DNA of 64,000 nucleotides, taken from contig NZ_JAXEXL010000011.1 in NCBI RefSeq assembly GCF_034113385.1, positions 86,266-150,265 of the forward strand, written 5' to 3'. This stretch comes from Atopobium sp034113385. GTDB taxonomy: Bacteria; Actinomycetota; Coriobacteriia; Coriobacteriales; Atopobiaceae. A program made the position numbers and the translations under genes. Below the pieces are notes generated by a model. It saw nothing but the letters and a program-made list of their open reading frames with translations, searched no databases and was not told the origin of the DNA. This document shows, one piece after another, positions 42,393 through 51,367 of this stretch. Each line of letters begins with the position of its first letter. The stretch's first letter is position 1.

Positions 42393-42831
42393 TCACATTA
42401 AACTAGCCATCAAAAAGCTTGACCCAACTGTTGAGTTGCCTGCATATGCCTACGAGGGTGATGCTGGCCTTGATTTGCGTGCCAATGAAGATGTTACTCT
42501 TCAGCCTTTTGAGCGGCGCCTTATTGCCACAGGTTTAGCAATTGCCATCCCAGATGGCTACGCTGGCTTTGTACAACCACGAAGTGGCTTAGCACTGCGA
42601 GAAGGCCTTTCTATGGTTAATACTCCTGGTCTTATTGATGCACACTATCGCGGTGAACTTAAAGTGTGCGCAATTAACTTCGATAGCACACATCCCATCC
42701 ATGTCAAACGTGGAGAACGTATCGCACAACTAGTTATTCAGCAGGTTCCTACGGTCACGCTTGTTGAGGTAGACGAGTTAGACACAACGGATCGTGGAAC
42801 TGGTGGATTTGGTTCTAGCGGCGTTAACTAA
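42382..42831 (+). CDS. dut: Deoxyuridine 5'-triphosphate nucleotidohydrolase (dUTPase)
   Basis: 149 residues, trimeric type. The motifs appear in order: GDAGLDLRA (1), PRSGLALREG (2), NTPGLIDAHYRGELKV (3, with the catalytic aspartate), RGERIAQLVI (4) and RGTGGFGSSG (5). It cleaves dUTP to dUMP and PPi, keeping uracil out of DNA and feeding dTMP synthesis. GAGGAG is eight bases upstream, inside nrdR. An 18-base palindrome (42819-42836) covers its stop codon. Confidence 0.97.
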   Translation: MSNNHIKLAIKKLDPTVELPAYAYEGDAGLDLRANEDVTLQPFERRLIATGLAIAIPDGYAGFVQPRSGLALREGLSMVNTPGLIDAHYRGELKVCAINFDSTHPIHVKRGERIAQLVIQQVPTVTLVEVDELDTTDRGTGGFGSSGVN

Positions 42832-42843
42832 CGCCGTGGAATA

Positions 42844-42866
42844 GCCTGGTTACACAGGCCTTTTTA
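42844..42866 (+). terminator. Candidate terminator of nrdR-dut
   Basis: GCCTG (42844-42848) pairs with CAGGC (42855-42859), followed by CTTTTTATT. The stem is only 5 bp, but the T-run is good. The CGGCGTTA/TAACGCCG palindrome just upstream may add to the stop. Confidence 0.6.
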
Positions 42867-42900
42867 TTGTCCGTCGTTTGACGTAGAGAGGGAATTCCTA

Positions 42901-44232
42901 ATGGAACAGTTCTTTCACTTGGAAGAGAGGGGATCGTCAGTAGGACAAGAGCTTCGTGCAGGTCTTACTACCTTCCTTGCAATGGCGTATATCATTGCAG
43001 TTAACCCAGCTATTCTGGGTAATCCAGAAGTTCCGCTTTTGGCTTCTATTCCAATGAATGCACTTGTAACTGCCACATGCGTTGGCGCAGGTGTAATGAC
43101 CATTTTGATGGGCTTGTTTGCAAACCGTCCCTTGGCCTGCGCCTCTGGTCTTGGTGTAAATGCCATGATTGCTGCTGCAGCAACTGGCATTGCTGGTGGT
43201 GACTGGCACGCTGCAATGGCAGTCGTCTTTATTGAGGGCATCGCCATTCTAATCCTGGTTTTGGCAGGTCTTCGCGAGAAAATCATGGATGCCATTCCTG
43301 TTTCTTTGCGTCATGCTATTTCCGTCGGCCTTGGCCTGTTTATTGCCATGATTGGCCTTGTAAACGCTGGCATTATTGTTCCGGGTGTTGGCACCATTGT
43401 TGGTTTAGGTGACATCCACAGTGCTTCTTTTCAGGTTGGCATGATTGCAATTGTAGCCACTTTGATTTTCTCTGCACTTAAAGTAAATGGTTCAATTTTA
43501 CTTGGCATCTTGGTAGCTGTTGTTGCTGGTATTCCTTTGGGTGTAACCATGGCTCCAACAGGTATTGTTTCTGGTCTTGACTTTTCTACCTTTGCGGCAC
43601 CTTTTCAGTCTGATGCACAAGGTGTTATGGGTATTGTTAAGGTTCTTACAAGCCCCACGCTTCTTATTTTTGCATTCTCCCTTATGATGTCAGACTTCTT
43701 TGACACCATGGGTACTGCTCTTGCAGTTGCAAAGCCTGGTCAGTTCCTTACTGAAGACGGCAATGTAAAGAATATCAAGGAAATCCTAATTGTTGACTCT
43801 TGCGCGGCTGCTATGGGCGGTTTCTTTGGTGCGTCCTCCATTACCACCTTCGTTGAGTCCACTGCTGGTGCTGCAGATGGTGGTCGTTCTGGCTTAACCT
43901 CCGTTACCACTGGTGTTCTTTTCATTCTTGCCGCATTTTTTGCGCCACTCATTTCTGTTGTAAGCACTGCTGCTACCTGCGGCGCTTTGGTATACGTTGG
44001 CTACCTCATGATGACTGAGTGCATAGAAATCGACTGGACAAGCTTAATCGATGGTTTCCCTGCATTTATGATTGTCGCAGGCGTATGCATGACTTACTCC
44101 ATCTCTGATGGTATTGGTATGGGCTTCATCTCATATGTTGTAATTGCCTTAGTAACAGGCAATGCCAAGAAAGTTAAACCCATGATGTGGGTTGCAGCAC
44201 TTGCATTCTTGGTTTACTTCTTAATGCACTAA
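42901..44232 (+). CDS. Adenine/guanine/hypoxanthine permease, AzgA type (NCS2 family)
   Basis: 443 residues, about 12 to 14 membrane segments. The AzgA marks are TFLAMAYIIAVNPAIL near the N-terminus, ASGLGVNAM, and MMSDFFDTMGTALAVA with an acidic residue typical of substrate contact, and SSITTFVESTAGAADGGRSGLTSV. It imports purine bases with protons. GAGGGA lies before the ATG. I looked for a purine riboswitch in the 69-base gap upstream, which is too short and shows none. apt, which salvages adenine, is 6 kb away. Confidence 0.93.
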   Translation: MEQFFHLEERGSSVGQELRAGLTTFLAMAYIIAVNPAILGNPEVPLLASIPMNALVTATCVGAGVMTILMGLFANRPLACASGLGVNAMIAAAATGIAGGDWHAAMAVVFIEGIAILILVLAGLREKIMDAIPVSLRHAISVGLGLFIAMIGLVNAGIIVPGVGTIVGLGDIHSASFQVGMIAIVATLIFSALKVNGSILLGILVAVVAGIPLGVTMAPTGIVSGLDFSTFAAPFQSDAQGVMGIVKVLTSPTLLIFAFSLMMSDFFDTMGTALAVAKPGQFLTEDGNVKNIKEILIVDSCAAAMGGFFGASSITTFVESTAGAADGGRSGLTSVTTGVLFILAAFFAPLISVVSTAATCGALVYVGYLMMTECIEIDWTSLIDGFPAFMIVAGVCMTYSISDGIGMGFISYVVIALVTGNAKKVKPMMWVAALAFLVYFLMH

Positions 44233-44251
44233 GCACTACAAAGTACCACAT

Positions 44252-44283
44252 AAGAGGCTCGGTATTCCGAGCCTCTTTTTTTA
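44252..44283 (+). terminator. Terminator between the two permease genes
   Basis: AAGAGGCTCGG (44252-44262) pairs with CCGAGCCTCTT (44267-44277) with a four-base loop, followed by a run of T. It is 20 bases after the first permease and 18 before the second, so the second gene depends on read-through or on a promoter upstream that I do not see. Confidence 0.92.
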
Positions 44284-44300
44284 AGAAGAAAGGGGAGAGA

Positions 44301-45575
44301 ATGGCAGGCTCACAGCGAGAAACCATTGGTGTTGATGATCGTGTTTCTGTTGCCCGTGCAATTCCTCTGGGAATCCAACATATGATGAGTATGTTTGGAT
44401 CAACCGTTTTGGTTCCCATGCTCACGGGACTTCATCCATCAATTGCCATCATGTGCTCTGGCATTGGTACCATATGCTACCTACTCGTAACACGCAATAA
44501 AATCCCCAGCTACTTAGGCAGCTCATTTGCTTTTATTAGTCCCATTGTTGCCGTTGGTGCAACTCAGGGGCTTGATGCAGCTCTCTCTGGTGTTGTTGTT
44601 TCTGGACTGGTGTTTTTACTCTTTGCGGCAATTATTAAACTTATTGGCACCAGTTGGATGGATCGAATCTTACCACCAGTACTGGTAGCAAGCGTCATTA
44701 TTGTTATTGGTATTGGTCTTTCCGCAACTGCTGTAAAAATGGCGTTTAACGCAAGTACGGATTCTTTCCAAACAATTGGAACAATTGTTGCAGGTATTAC
44801 CTTATTAGCAGCAGTTATTTTCTCAAGCATGCCTGGTCTTATCGGCACCATTCCCGTACTGCTTGCAATTGTTGTAGGTTATATCTGTGCGGCATGTTTT
44901 GGCTTAGTTGATTTTAAACCAGTGCTTGATGCTGCTTGGATTGGTCTTCCACAAATCCATACCCCTCGCTTTGACTGGGGTGCTATTGCATTGATTGCTC
45001 CAATTGCTGTGGTAGTTGTTATTGAACATATTGGTCATTTGCTCGTGGTAGGTGAGGTAGTGGATAGAGATTATCGCTCGTTGTTGCCTCAATCACTTGC
45101 TGGTGATGGCATTGCAACTACAATTGCTGGTTTTCTTGGCGGGCCTCCTACTACTACCTATGCCGAAAATATTGGTGTTATGAGTGTTACACGAGTCTAT
45201 GCTACTCAGGTTTTTTGGTATGCAGCTGGATTTGCACTGGTAGTTGGTGGTTTTTGTCCAAAACTTGAAGCTCTTATCGAGAGTATTCCTACGCCTGTAA
45301 TGGGAGGTGTAAGCCTGCTCCTTTTTGGTCTTATTGCATCAAATGGTCTTCGTACACTAGTAAGTAACCAGGTTGATTTTTCAGAAAATCGTAACTTGAT
45401 GATTGCTTCAGTAGTCCTTATTGTGGGCGTAGGTATGGAAACTGCTGGTATTGCAATTCCAGTAGGCTCGTATGAACTTCCCGGTATGGCTACCTCTGCC
45501 ATTGTGGGCATTCTTTTAAACTTGCTGCTTCCACAAACTACCGAAAAAGATACAACCTCCACTGCTAGTGAATAA
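44301..45575 (+). CDS. Uracil/xanthine permease family protein (NCS2/UraA type)
   Basis: 424 residues, about 14 membrane segments. GIQHMMSMFGSTVLVPMLTGL at the N-terminus is the common UraA/PbuX start. SSFAFISP and GGPPTTTYAENIGVMSVTRVYATQVF are the family transport motifs, with the glutamate in the AENIG stretch. The motif form is nearer to uracil permeases than to xanthine permeases, but the substrate cannot be fixed. AAAGGGGAGAG precedes ATG 44301; the longer reading from 44187 crosses the terminator and is wrong. Confidence 0.92.
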   Translation: MAGSQRETIGVDDRVSVARAIPLGIQHMMSMFGSTVLVPMLTGLHPSIAIMCSGIGTICYLLVTRNKIPSYLGSSFAFISPIVAVGATQGLDAALSGVVVSGLVFLLFAAIIKLIGTSWMDRILPPVLVASVIIVIGIGLSATAVKMAFNASTDSFQTIGTIVAGITLLAAVIFSSMPGLIGTIPVLLAIVVGYICAACFGLVDFKPVLDAAWIGLPQIHTPRFDWGAIALIAPIAVVVVIEHIGHLLVVGEVVDRDYRSLLPQSLAGDGIATTIAGFLGGPPTTTYAENIGVMSVTRVYATQVFWYAAGFALVVGGFCPKLEALIESIPTPVMGGVSLLLFGLIASNGLRTLVSNQVDFSENRNLMIASVVLIVGVGMETAGIAIPVGSYELPGMATSAIVGILLNLLLPQTTEKDTTSTASE

Positions 45576-45652
45576 ATTGTGTACAACTTAATTTTTGTAA
45601 AACTGGGTACAAGAAGGGAAGTAAAGAACCTAACGCTTACAAAGGATGTATT

Positions 45653-46603
45653 ATGGCTGCTACCGAGTATCACGATCTTGTAATTATTGGCTCTGGACCT
45701 GCAGGTTTATCTGCTTCAATATATGCTACACGCGCCATGCTGGATGCAATTACCATTGAGCAGACCACTATTGGTGGCCAGGTTATTACCACTAATGAGA
45801 TTGATAATTATCCAGGTGTTCCCAATACTACTGGTTTTGAACTCATGGATCTTATGGAAAAGCAAGCGCGCGACCTTGGTTCCAAGATCGTTATGGACAA
45901 TATCGTTTCTATCCAGAAAGACACAGAGTCTGGCATCTTTACCATCACTGGTGGTTCTGCATCATACACAGCTAAAGCTGTTATTTTTGCTACTGGTGCA
46001 ACTCCTCGTCATGCTGGTTTTGAAAATGAAGAGAAATTTGCTGGACGTGGCGTTTCGTACTGCGGCACCTGCGATGGCATGTTTTATCGTGGCAAGGACG
46101 TTTTTGTTGTCGGTGGCGGTAATACCGCAGCTGAGGATGCACTTTTCCTCACACGCTTTGCAAATCACGTAACCTTAGTGGTTCGCAAAGATCATTTGAG
46201 AGCTCAGCCCGCCTTGATTAAGCGACTTGAAGAAAACGAGAAGGTATCTATTAGGTATCAAACCTCCATTGTTAAAGTTGACGGTAATCAACTGCTCAAT
46301 GAAATTACTTTCCGTAACAACGTTACAAATGAAGAAACTACCGAGAAGTACGATGAAGGTTCCTTTGGCGTCTTTGTATTTGTAGGCCAGCAGCCTGCAT
46401 CTGAGGTTTTAGGGGATCTTGTAGAAAAGCTGCCTCAAGGAGCAATCATTACTGATGAGCGCATGGCCACCAAAACCGAAGGCTTATTCGTAGCTGGTGA
46501 TGTTCGTGCAACACCATTGCGTCAGATTATTACAGCTGCTGCAGATGGTGCAATTGCCGCTACAAGCGCATCATCGTTTTTGGGCATTCCTGTAGATTGC
46601 TAA
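45653..46603 (+). CDS. trxB: Thioredoxin reductase
   Basis: 316 residues. FAD motif GSGPAGLSASIYATRA near the N-terminus, NADPH motif GGGNTAAEDALFL, and FVAGDVRATPLRQIITAAADGA at the end. The redox pair is SYCGTCDG (C137, C140); the usual form is CATC, so A is replaced by G. It reduces thioredoxin with NADPH. In the 77-base gap upstream, two similar motifs TGTGTACAA (45578) and TGGGTACAA (45604) stand 26 bases apart. A weak hairpin CTGAG/CTCAG with TTTTA at 46610-46627 may end the transcript. Confidence 0.95.
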   Translation: MAATEYHDLVIIGSGPAGLSASIYATRAMLDAITIEQTTIGGQVITTNEIDNYPGVPNTTGFELMDLMEKQARDLGSKIVMDNIVSIQKDTESGIFTITGGSASYTAKAVIFATGATPRHAGFENEEKFAGRGVSYCGTCDGMFYRGKDVFVVGGGNTAAEDALFLTRFANHVTLVVRKDHLRAQPALIKRLEENEKVSIRYQTSIVKVDGNQLLNEITFRNNVTNEETTEKYDEGSFGVFVFVGQQPASEVLGDLVEKLPQGAIITDERMATKTEGLFVAGDVRATPLRQIITAAADGAIAATSASSFLGIPVDC

Positions 46604-46969
46604 TCTAGTCTGAGCTTCTCAGTTTTACACATCGCATAGTTCAAGCCAATAGTCATCAAAAACCTCATGATTATTGGCTTGCTTGTTATGGATTACTCAT
46701 TTACAAAAATCTAAGCCCTTAAAACGGCTCTCAGAGCCTCAAAAAAGAGAAATGTATCAGCATCAAAAAGTTCATTACTTCGTCACTATGAGTAAGGTTG
46801 CAGGATAGTTGCAAAAAGCGCATCAAACGTGTCGTTGTATTCATAAGAACAGCTACCTAAATATGATAATATATCTTATGTAAAGTAGAGAGTAGCTACC
46901 TATAAGAAACCATATTTGCAACGCGCCCTACGATTTGGCCTACCCCACAAGAACTCATAAGCCTTATGC
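46604..46969. other. Convergent intergenic region without a gene
   Basis: 366 bases between the 3' ends of trxB and the ClC gene. No ORF with a family match is seen. It holds a short hairpin with TTTTA after trxB (46610-46627), a long imperfect stem at 46642-46681, a GGCTC-TCA-GAGCC palindrome at 46731-46743 that on the minus strand is followed by GTTTTAA and could end the ClC transcript, and two copies of AGCTACCTA near 46852 and 46893. Confidence 0.6.
46642..46681. repeat. 15-bp stem-loop of unknown role
   Basis: CAAGCCAATAGTCAT (46642-46656) pairs with ATGATTATTGGCTTG (46667-46681) over 15 positions with one G-T wobble and a ten-base loop. No T-run follows on either strand, so it is not a standard terminator. 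Confidence 0.7.
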
Positions 46970-48580
46970 TTAGGTATCGATAGACTGTTCCAGTACATCA
47001 TCTTCTGCGCAGATAGAGCGAAGCTGAGCTTGTACAGCAGTCTCGTTCTTCTCGTCCATCACAACTATAAGTCGGTCAAACGGCTCTATGCGTGTATTGC
47101 CAGATGGAATCAATTCTGTGCCCGCGCGATCAATCGATACAACTAACGTAGCCTCAGGCCATGCAATCTCACTAATTAGCTTGTGTGCTGCCAAACTCTC
47201 CGTTGATACAATATGGCTTCTTAGGAGTTTTTCAGACGCATGCATGCGAGAATCATAATCATCTCTGTTGTGTCGTCCAAGCATTTTGGCAAAAAGATGC
47301 TCATAGAATGCATCTATGTTCAAATGGTCTGCTACCAGATACGCAATAATGGAAACTAATACTGCCGATAAGAGCGAGCTAAAGCTGCCCGTCAACTCAA
47401 ATACGAGCACTACACCCGTAATGGGAGCTCTAATAACACCTGCAAAAAGCCCTGCAATGCCTAAAGCCGTGTAATTTGCAACATAGGCATAACTTGTTCC
47501 CGTAAGTTCTGTAACTACCCTACCAAACATTGCTCCAGCTAGCGCACCCATAACTACCAGCGGAAATAATGTTCCGCCCGGAACTCCAGAACCAAATGCC
47601 AGAGTAGTAAGAAGATATTTTCCAATAAGAAGTACTGCTAGGAACTTAAGTGGTTCTACATACGGGTCTTGAAGAATCTCAAAAATGGCATCTCCGCCGT
47701 CTAGTAATGCTGGCATGGTAAATGCTACAACGCCAGCTAGCACAAAAGGAATAACATATCGACTAAAAGGTGCCTTATAGCTAAGTTTTGCATATACATC
47801 TTGCGCAAAAAACATGCCAACATTGTGCAAAGCACCAAGAACCCCAAGGTAAATACCCATAATAATGACAATAACGTAATCAATATGAGGTAAATTACTT
47901 ACAAAATGGAGTGATAAAACGGGCTTTACACCTAAAACCTGGGATACAAAGAAATCAGATGTGACAGCCGCTGCCATAACAGCGGTTATCAGCGGTGCCG
48001 AGAAAATCTTTTGCATTTCTTCTAGGGCAAACATAATTCCAGTAAGTGGTGCATGGAATGCCGCAGCCATACCAGACGCTGCACCACAGGTGACTAAAAT
48101 ATGCTCTTCTCCCCTTTTTGTTTTGAAGAACCGCGCAATCCCCTTACCTGCCATACCACCAAGCTGCACCGATGGTCCTTCTCGACCCATAGAAAGACCG
48201 GCAAAGGCTACAAGCGTACCCTCAATAAACTTAGCAAAAATAATTCTGGACCAAGGAAGATTGTAGTGTCCTGCGACGTCAGCTTGAGTTTGAGGAATAC
48301 CAGAACTTGCGGTATAAGGCTCCCAGCGCACAAGTAAGGAAACAATAAAAGCAAGAAGTATTAGTACGCCAAACCAAAGAGCAATAAGCACATAGTTTTG
48401 TGCAAGAGCGCTAATGATTGCACGGAGTAATTGCTCTGCATGGCTTAAAGCAAGCCGATAAAGCGTAACAAGAGCACCTGCAAAAAGACCAACAAGTGCA
48501 CCTTTGCCAACAATTTTGAGTCTAAAACTACGAGAAAGTCTACGCTCGACAGCGGTTCTTGTGTCTGTTTGTGTGCTCAC
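46970..48580 (-). CDS. ClC-type chloride/proton exchange transporter with TrkA-C domain
   Basis: 536 residues. ClC motifs: SSGIP at 92-96, GREGP at 132-136 with the gating glutamate E134, and FALEE at 185-188, where the proton glutamate of exchangers is found, so it is probably a 2Cl-/H+ antiporter. GSGVPGGTLFPL and TALGIAGLFAGVIRAPITG follow. After about residue 445 a cytosolic RCK/TrkA-C domain (HIVSTESLAAHKLISEIAWPE...) may bind a regulatory ligand. The start is GTG, with AGGGGAG six bases upstream. It stands after the NlpC/P60 gene but behind a terminator. Confidence 0.93.
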   Translation of the reverse strand: MSTQTDTRTAVERRLSRSFRLKIVGKGALVGLFAGALVTLYRLALSHAEQLLRAIISALAQNYVLIALWFGVLILLAFIVSLLVRWEPYTASSGIPQTQADVAGHYNLPWSRIIFAKFIEGTLVAFAGLSMGREGPSVQLGGMAGKGIARFFKTKRGEEHILVTCGAASGMAAAFHAPLTGIMFALEEMQKIFSAPLITAVMAAAVTSDFFVSQVLGVKPVLSLHFVSNLPHIDYVIVIIMGIYLGVLGALHNVGMFFAQDVYAKLSYKAPFSRYVIPFVLAGVVAFTMPALLDGGDAIFEILQDPYVEPLKFLAVLLIGKYLLTTLAFGSGVPGGTLFPLVVMGALAGAMFGRVVTELTGTSYAYVANYTALGIAGLFAGVIRAPITGVVLVFELTGSFSSLLSAVLVSIIAYLVADHLNIDAFYEHLFAKMLGRHNRDDYDSRMHASEKLLRSHIVSTESLAAHKLISEIAWPEATLVVSIDRAGTELIPSGNTRIEPFDRLIVVMDEKNETAVQAQLRSICAEDDVLEQSIDT

Positions 48581-48610
48581 GTACCTCTCCCCTTGTAGCC
48601 TGCTTTCTAC

Positions 48611-48648
48611 AATAACAAAAGACGCTGTTTGAAACCAAACAACGTCTT
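48611..48648 (-). terminator. Terminator of the NlpC/P60 gene
   Basis: A 13-bp stem with one wobble (48619-48631 with 48636-48648, four-base loop), on the minus strand followed by TTGTTATT. It lies 37 bases after the NlpC/P60 stop. Confidence 0.8.
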
Positions 48649-48684
48649 AATGACCATATATGTAATTATCTGTATCTATCTAAC

Positions 48685-49914
48685 TTAGTAGCTTCCACCG
48701 CCATAAAAGGCCCACACGGTTGTCTCGCACACTCTACGACCTTCCGCAGGAGCATGAATCATTCTGTTATTACCAAGGTAGATACCTACGTGGCCAGCAG
48801 AAGTAAAAATCAAATCACCCGGATTAAGCTGAGAAAGGCTGGTTTTCCAGTCTCCAGAAGCCTTAAGCGAGCTAATCATTTCATAGGTAGAGCGACCGCG
48901 GCGCGTACCATAGGAGTAAACAACTAATCCAGAACAATCTACCCCGCCGTCACGATTGGGGTCAGAGCCACCCCACTTATACATAACGCCAATCAAGGAA
49001 CGTGCAGACGCAATACCGGCACCAGAATAACTGTTATAGGTCTCTTTAGGTTTGGTCTGAGTGGTGGTTTTTGAGGTGGTAGTTTGCGTGTTTGACGTGT
49101 TGCTATTCGTGGTAGTACTGGTGTTTGTATTCTTAGTAGTACTGGTGTTGGGCTGTGAACTATTGGAGTTACTTGTTGTAGAAGATGAAGAACCAGCGTT
49201 ATTGTTCTTGATAGCGTGTACCACCGTAGATACAGAAGAAGATTTAGAAGAACTTGAAGCTTGTCCAGCATTAGAAGCAGAGCTTGAACTAGAGCTTGAA
49301 GCTTCTTCTGCAGCCTGAGCTTCACTCTCAACTTGTTGTTGAGTTTGTTCATCTAAAGAGTTGAAGTAAGCTTGAGCCTCATCAACCTTCTGTTGATATG
49401 CAGCAAGTTTAGTCTGTGTTACAGAAATAGAAGCTTCAAGTGACTTTTTACGTGCTTCAAGTGTCTGGTTTTGAGAAGCAAGATCAGCACTGAGCTTTTC
49501 TACTGCATTAATGGCATCTACATTTTCTTTAGACGTCTTGTTCATGTAGTACAAACGATTAGCAAGATCTTCAAAACTTGAAGATTCAAAAATTACGTCC
49601 AAAACAGACCCATTGCCTGTTTTGTAATTGGAACGAGTTAATTGAGAAAGCGTTTGCTTTGCCTCATCAAGCTTTTGGCTTGTCTCAGTTATTTGTGCCT
49701 GAGTTTTATCAATCTCTACCTGCGTTTCTTCCATTTGAGCAGTCTTGCTATCAAGCTCGCTCTGAATGGCATCAAGCTCTGAACCAAGAGATTGAAGTTT
49801 ATTGAGCGCTTGCTCTTGAGCGGTAGGCTCAGCCAGAGCCAGCGTTGGCATACAAGCCTGAAAAGAAAGAGCAACAATAAGACCAGCTGAAAGAGCTGTA
49901 GTTTTGTTAAACAT
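48685..49914 (-). CDS. Secreted NlpC/P60 peptidoglycan hydrolase with coiled coil
   Basis: 409 residues. A signal peptide (about 1-28, ending LALAEP) is followed by a long coiled coil (about 30-205) of the CwlO/PcsB type. Next is a low-complexity Ser/Thr/Asn/Gln linker of about 100 residues. The NlpC/P60 domain has DCSGL with C327, AGHVGIYLG with H375 and MIHAPAEG with H387, the expected Cys-His-His triad of a gamma-D-Glu-diamino acid endopeptidase. In relatives the coiled coil answers to FtsEX, so a role in cell separation is likely; ftsEX is not seen here. AAAGG is seven bases before ATG 49914; a longer reading to 49995 lacks a ribosome-binding site. Confidence 0.92.
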   Translation of the reverse strand: MFNKTTALSAGLIVALSFQACMPTLALAEPTAQEQALNKLQSLGSELDAIQSELDSKTAQMEETQVEIDKTQAQITETSQKLDEAKQTLSQLTRSNYKTGNGSVLDVIFESSSFEDLANRLYYMNKTSKENVDAINAVEKLSADLASQNQTLEARKKSLEASISVTQTKLAAYQQKVDEAQAYFNSLDEQTQQQVESEAQAAEEASSSSSSSASNAGQASSSSKSSSVSTVVHAIKNNNAGSSSSTTSNSNSSQPNTSTTKNTNTSTTTNSNTSNTQTTTSKTTTQTKPKETYNSYSGAGIASARSLIGVMYKWGGSDPNRDGGVDCSGLVVYSYGTRRGRSTYEMISSLKASGDWKTSLSQLNPGDLIFTSAGHVGIYLGNNRMIHAPAEGRRVCETTVWAFYGGGSY

Positions 49915-49975
49915 ACCGTAACCTTTCGTCGCGTGATAAAAACGCGTGCTGATAACTATACCCTCTTTGCTGGAA

Positions 49976-50012
49976 AAATAAAAACGCTGCCTCATATTTC
50001 ATGAAGCAGCGT
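49976..50012 (-). terminator. Terminator of apt
   Basis: A 12-bp stem with one wobble (49984-49995 with 50001-50012, five-base loop), on the minus strand followed by TTTTTATTTTT. It lies 43 bases after the apt stop and separates apt from the NlpC/P60 gene. Confidence 0.9.
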
Positions 50013-50054
50013 CCACATAAGCAAACCTTGTATAGGAATGCTTTGATAAGGCTC

Positions 50055-50588
50055 TTAGTCAACTGTAATAAGCGAGAAAATCTCTTTATCAAAATCCTTT
50101 TGTACAATCTCACGAGGATTAAGAAATGCTAGCTCAAGTAAGAATGCAAATCCCTCTACTTCAGCACCAGTTTGTTCTACCAATTTACCGCTTGCAACAC
50201 AGGTGCCACCAGTAGCTACAAGATCATCCACAATAAGCACTTTATCGTGTGGACCAAGGGCATCCTGATGAATCTGCAGTTCATCAGTACCATACTCTAA
50301 TGCATATGATTGAGAATATACTTCACGAGGCAATTTACCAGGCTTACGGGCAGGAACAAAACCTGCACCTAAACGATACGCAACAGGAGCGCCAATCAAA
50401 AAGCCACGAGCTTCAGCACCTACAACCTTCGTGATGCCCCTACCCATAAAATGAGTAGCAATGGTATCTACAGCTGCAGACAAACCCTGTGGATCTGCAA
50501 AAAGTGGCGTAACATCTTTAAAGATAACCCCAGGCTCTGGATAGTCAGGGATATCCACAATGAGGTTTTCGTACATAAAATTAGACAC
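50055..50588 (-). CDS. apt: Adenine phosphoribosyltransferase
   Basis: 177 residues. It makes AMP from adenine and PRPP. IPDYPEPGVIFKDVTPLFADP at the start, GAEARGFLIGAPVAYRLGAGFVPARKPGKLP, and the PRPP loop VLIVDDLVATGGT are all present. The start is GTG with AAAGGA six bases upstream. It has its own terminator. Together with the AzgA-type permease it gives an adenine salvage route. Confidence 0.97.
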   Translation of the reverse strand: MSNFMYENLIVDIPDYPEPGVIFKDVTPLFADPQGLSAAVDTIATHFMGRGITKVVGAEARGFLIGAPVAYRLGAGFVPARKPGKLPREVYSQSYALEYGTDELQIHQDALGPHDKVLIVDDLVATGGTCVASGKLVEQTGAEVEGFAFLLELAFLNPREIVQKDFDKEIFSLITVD

Positions 50589-50633
50589 AGTTGTTCCTTT
50601 CGCTGAACACAGCCTGGTTCAGTGTACTACACC

Positions 50634-51353
50634 TTAGCTTGTATAGACTCCATTTGTTCGATTCGTGACTGATTTTCGAATAAGCGTACTTCTCAACGCG
50701 TTAGTAAGTGCAAGCATTTGGTCAAAAGCAGCATCAAACGCCGCTTGCCCCTCTTCATCTTTACTTTGGCGAGCCTTCCCATAACTAATAAGTGCTTGCT
50801 CAAACATAGTAGATTCACGATTGGCTGCTGTTACATACTGGCGTAGATTTTTAGGCCCAATGTTGTAACGCCCCAATTGCGATGCAATGCGAATGAGCGC
50901 AAAATCATGACCATCAACCAAGTCTCTACCATGAGGAGAACGTTTAAATGCAATGATACCTGCTTCTGCAAGCTGGCGCACAAAGCTTACCGAGACACCC
51001 AAAAGATCTGGCATACGGTCAATGGGATGCAAGCGATTAACAGTCTCTTCATCATCAATATCAAAGCGCAGCTCAATGTTTTTCTCGGTAGACTGCATAG
51101 CAGCATGCTCAGAATGCTTTAACTCTTCCTTGATTACAGACAGTGGCAAAAAACGATTCTTTTGCAAGTACAGAATGTCTTCCAAACGCTTAGCATCACG
51201 TGCTGAATACAAGCGATAACCACCAGGAGTACGTGAGGGGTTAAGTAAGCCCTCATCTTCCAAGTAGCGAACCTTAGACACAGAAAGGTCAGGATACTTG
51301 TCTTGTAGCTTTTTTACAAGCTTTCCAATCGTTAAGTAACCAGCATCTGGCAT
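50634..51353 (-). CDS. MerR family transcriptional regulator (FtsR-like)
   Basis: 239 residues. The N-terminal MerR winged helix has LTIGKLVKKLQDKYPDLSVSKVRYLEDEGLLNPSRTPGGYRLYS, the form found in the actinobacterial FtsR group (Rv1828-like). A second similar helix-turn-helix-like part lies at about 110-160 (MPDLLGVSVSFVRQLAEAGIIAF). In Corynebacterium FtsR activates ftsZ. The gene follows the FHA gene by 14 bases, as Rv1828 follows garA in mycobacteria. AAGGTAG is six bases before the ATG. Confidence 0.85.
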   Translation of the reverse strand: MPDAGYLTIGKLVKKLQDKYPDLSVSKVRYLEDEGLLNPSRTPGGYRLYSARDAKRLEDILYLQKNRFLPLSVIKEELKHSEHAAMQSTEKNIELRFDIDDEETVNRLHPIDRMPDLLGVSVSFVRQLAEAGIIAFKRSPHGRDLVDGHDFALIRIASQLGRYNIGPKNLRQYVTAANRESTMFEQALISYGKARQSKDEEGQAAFDAAFDQMLALTNALRSTLIRKSVTNRTNGVYTS

Positions 51354-51367
51354 GATTATCTACCTTG

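Noticed and set aside
42832..42900. Possible purine riboswitch before the AzgA-type permease
   Set aside because: The gap is only 69 bases, partly taken by a terminator hairpin, and shows none of the conserved riboswitch core.
46170..49320. Long open frames opposite the ClC and NlpC/P60 genes
   Set aside because: They are reverse-strand shadows of real genes with low-complexity or membrane-like composition and no family motifs.
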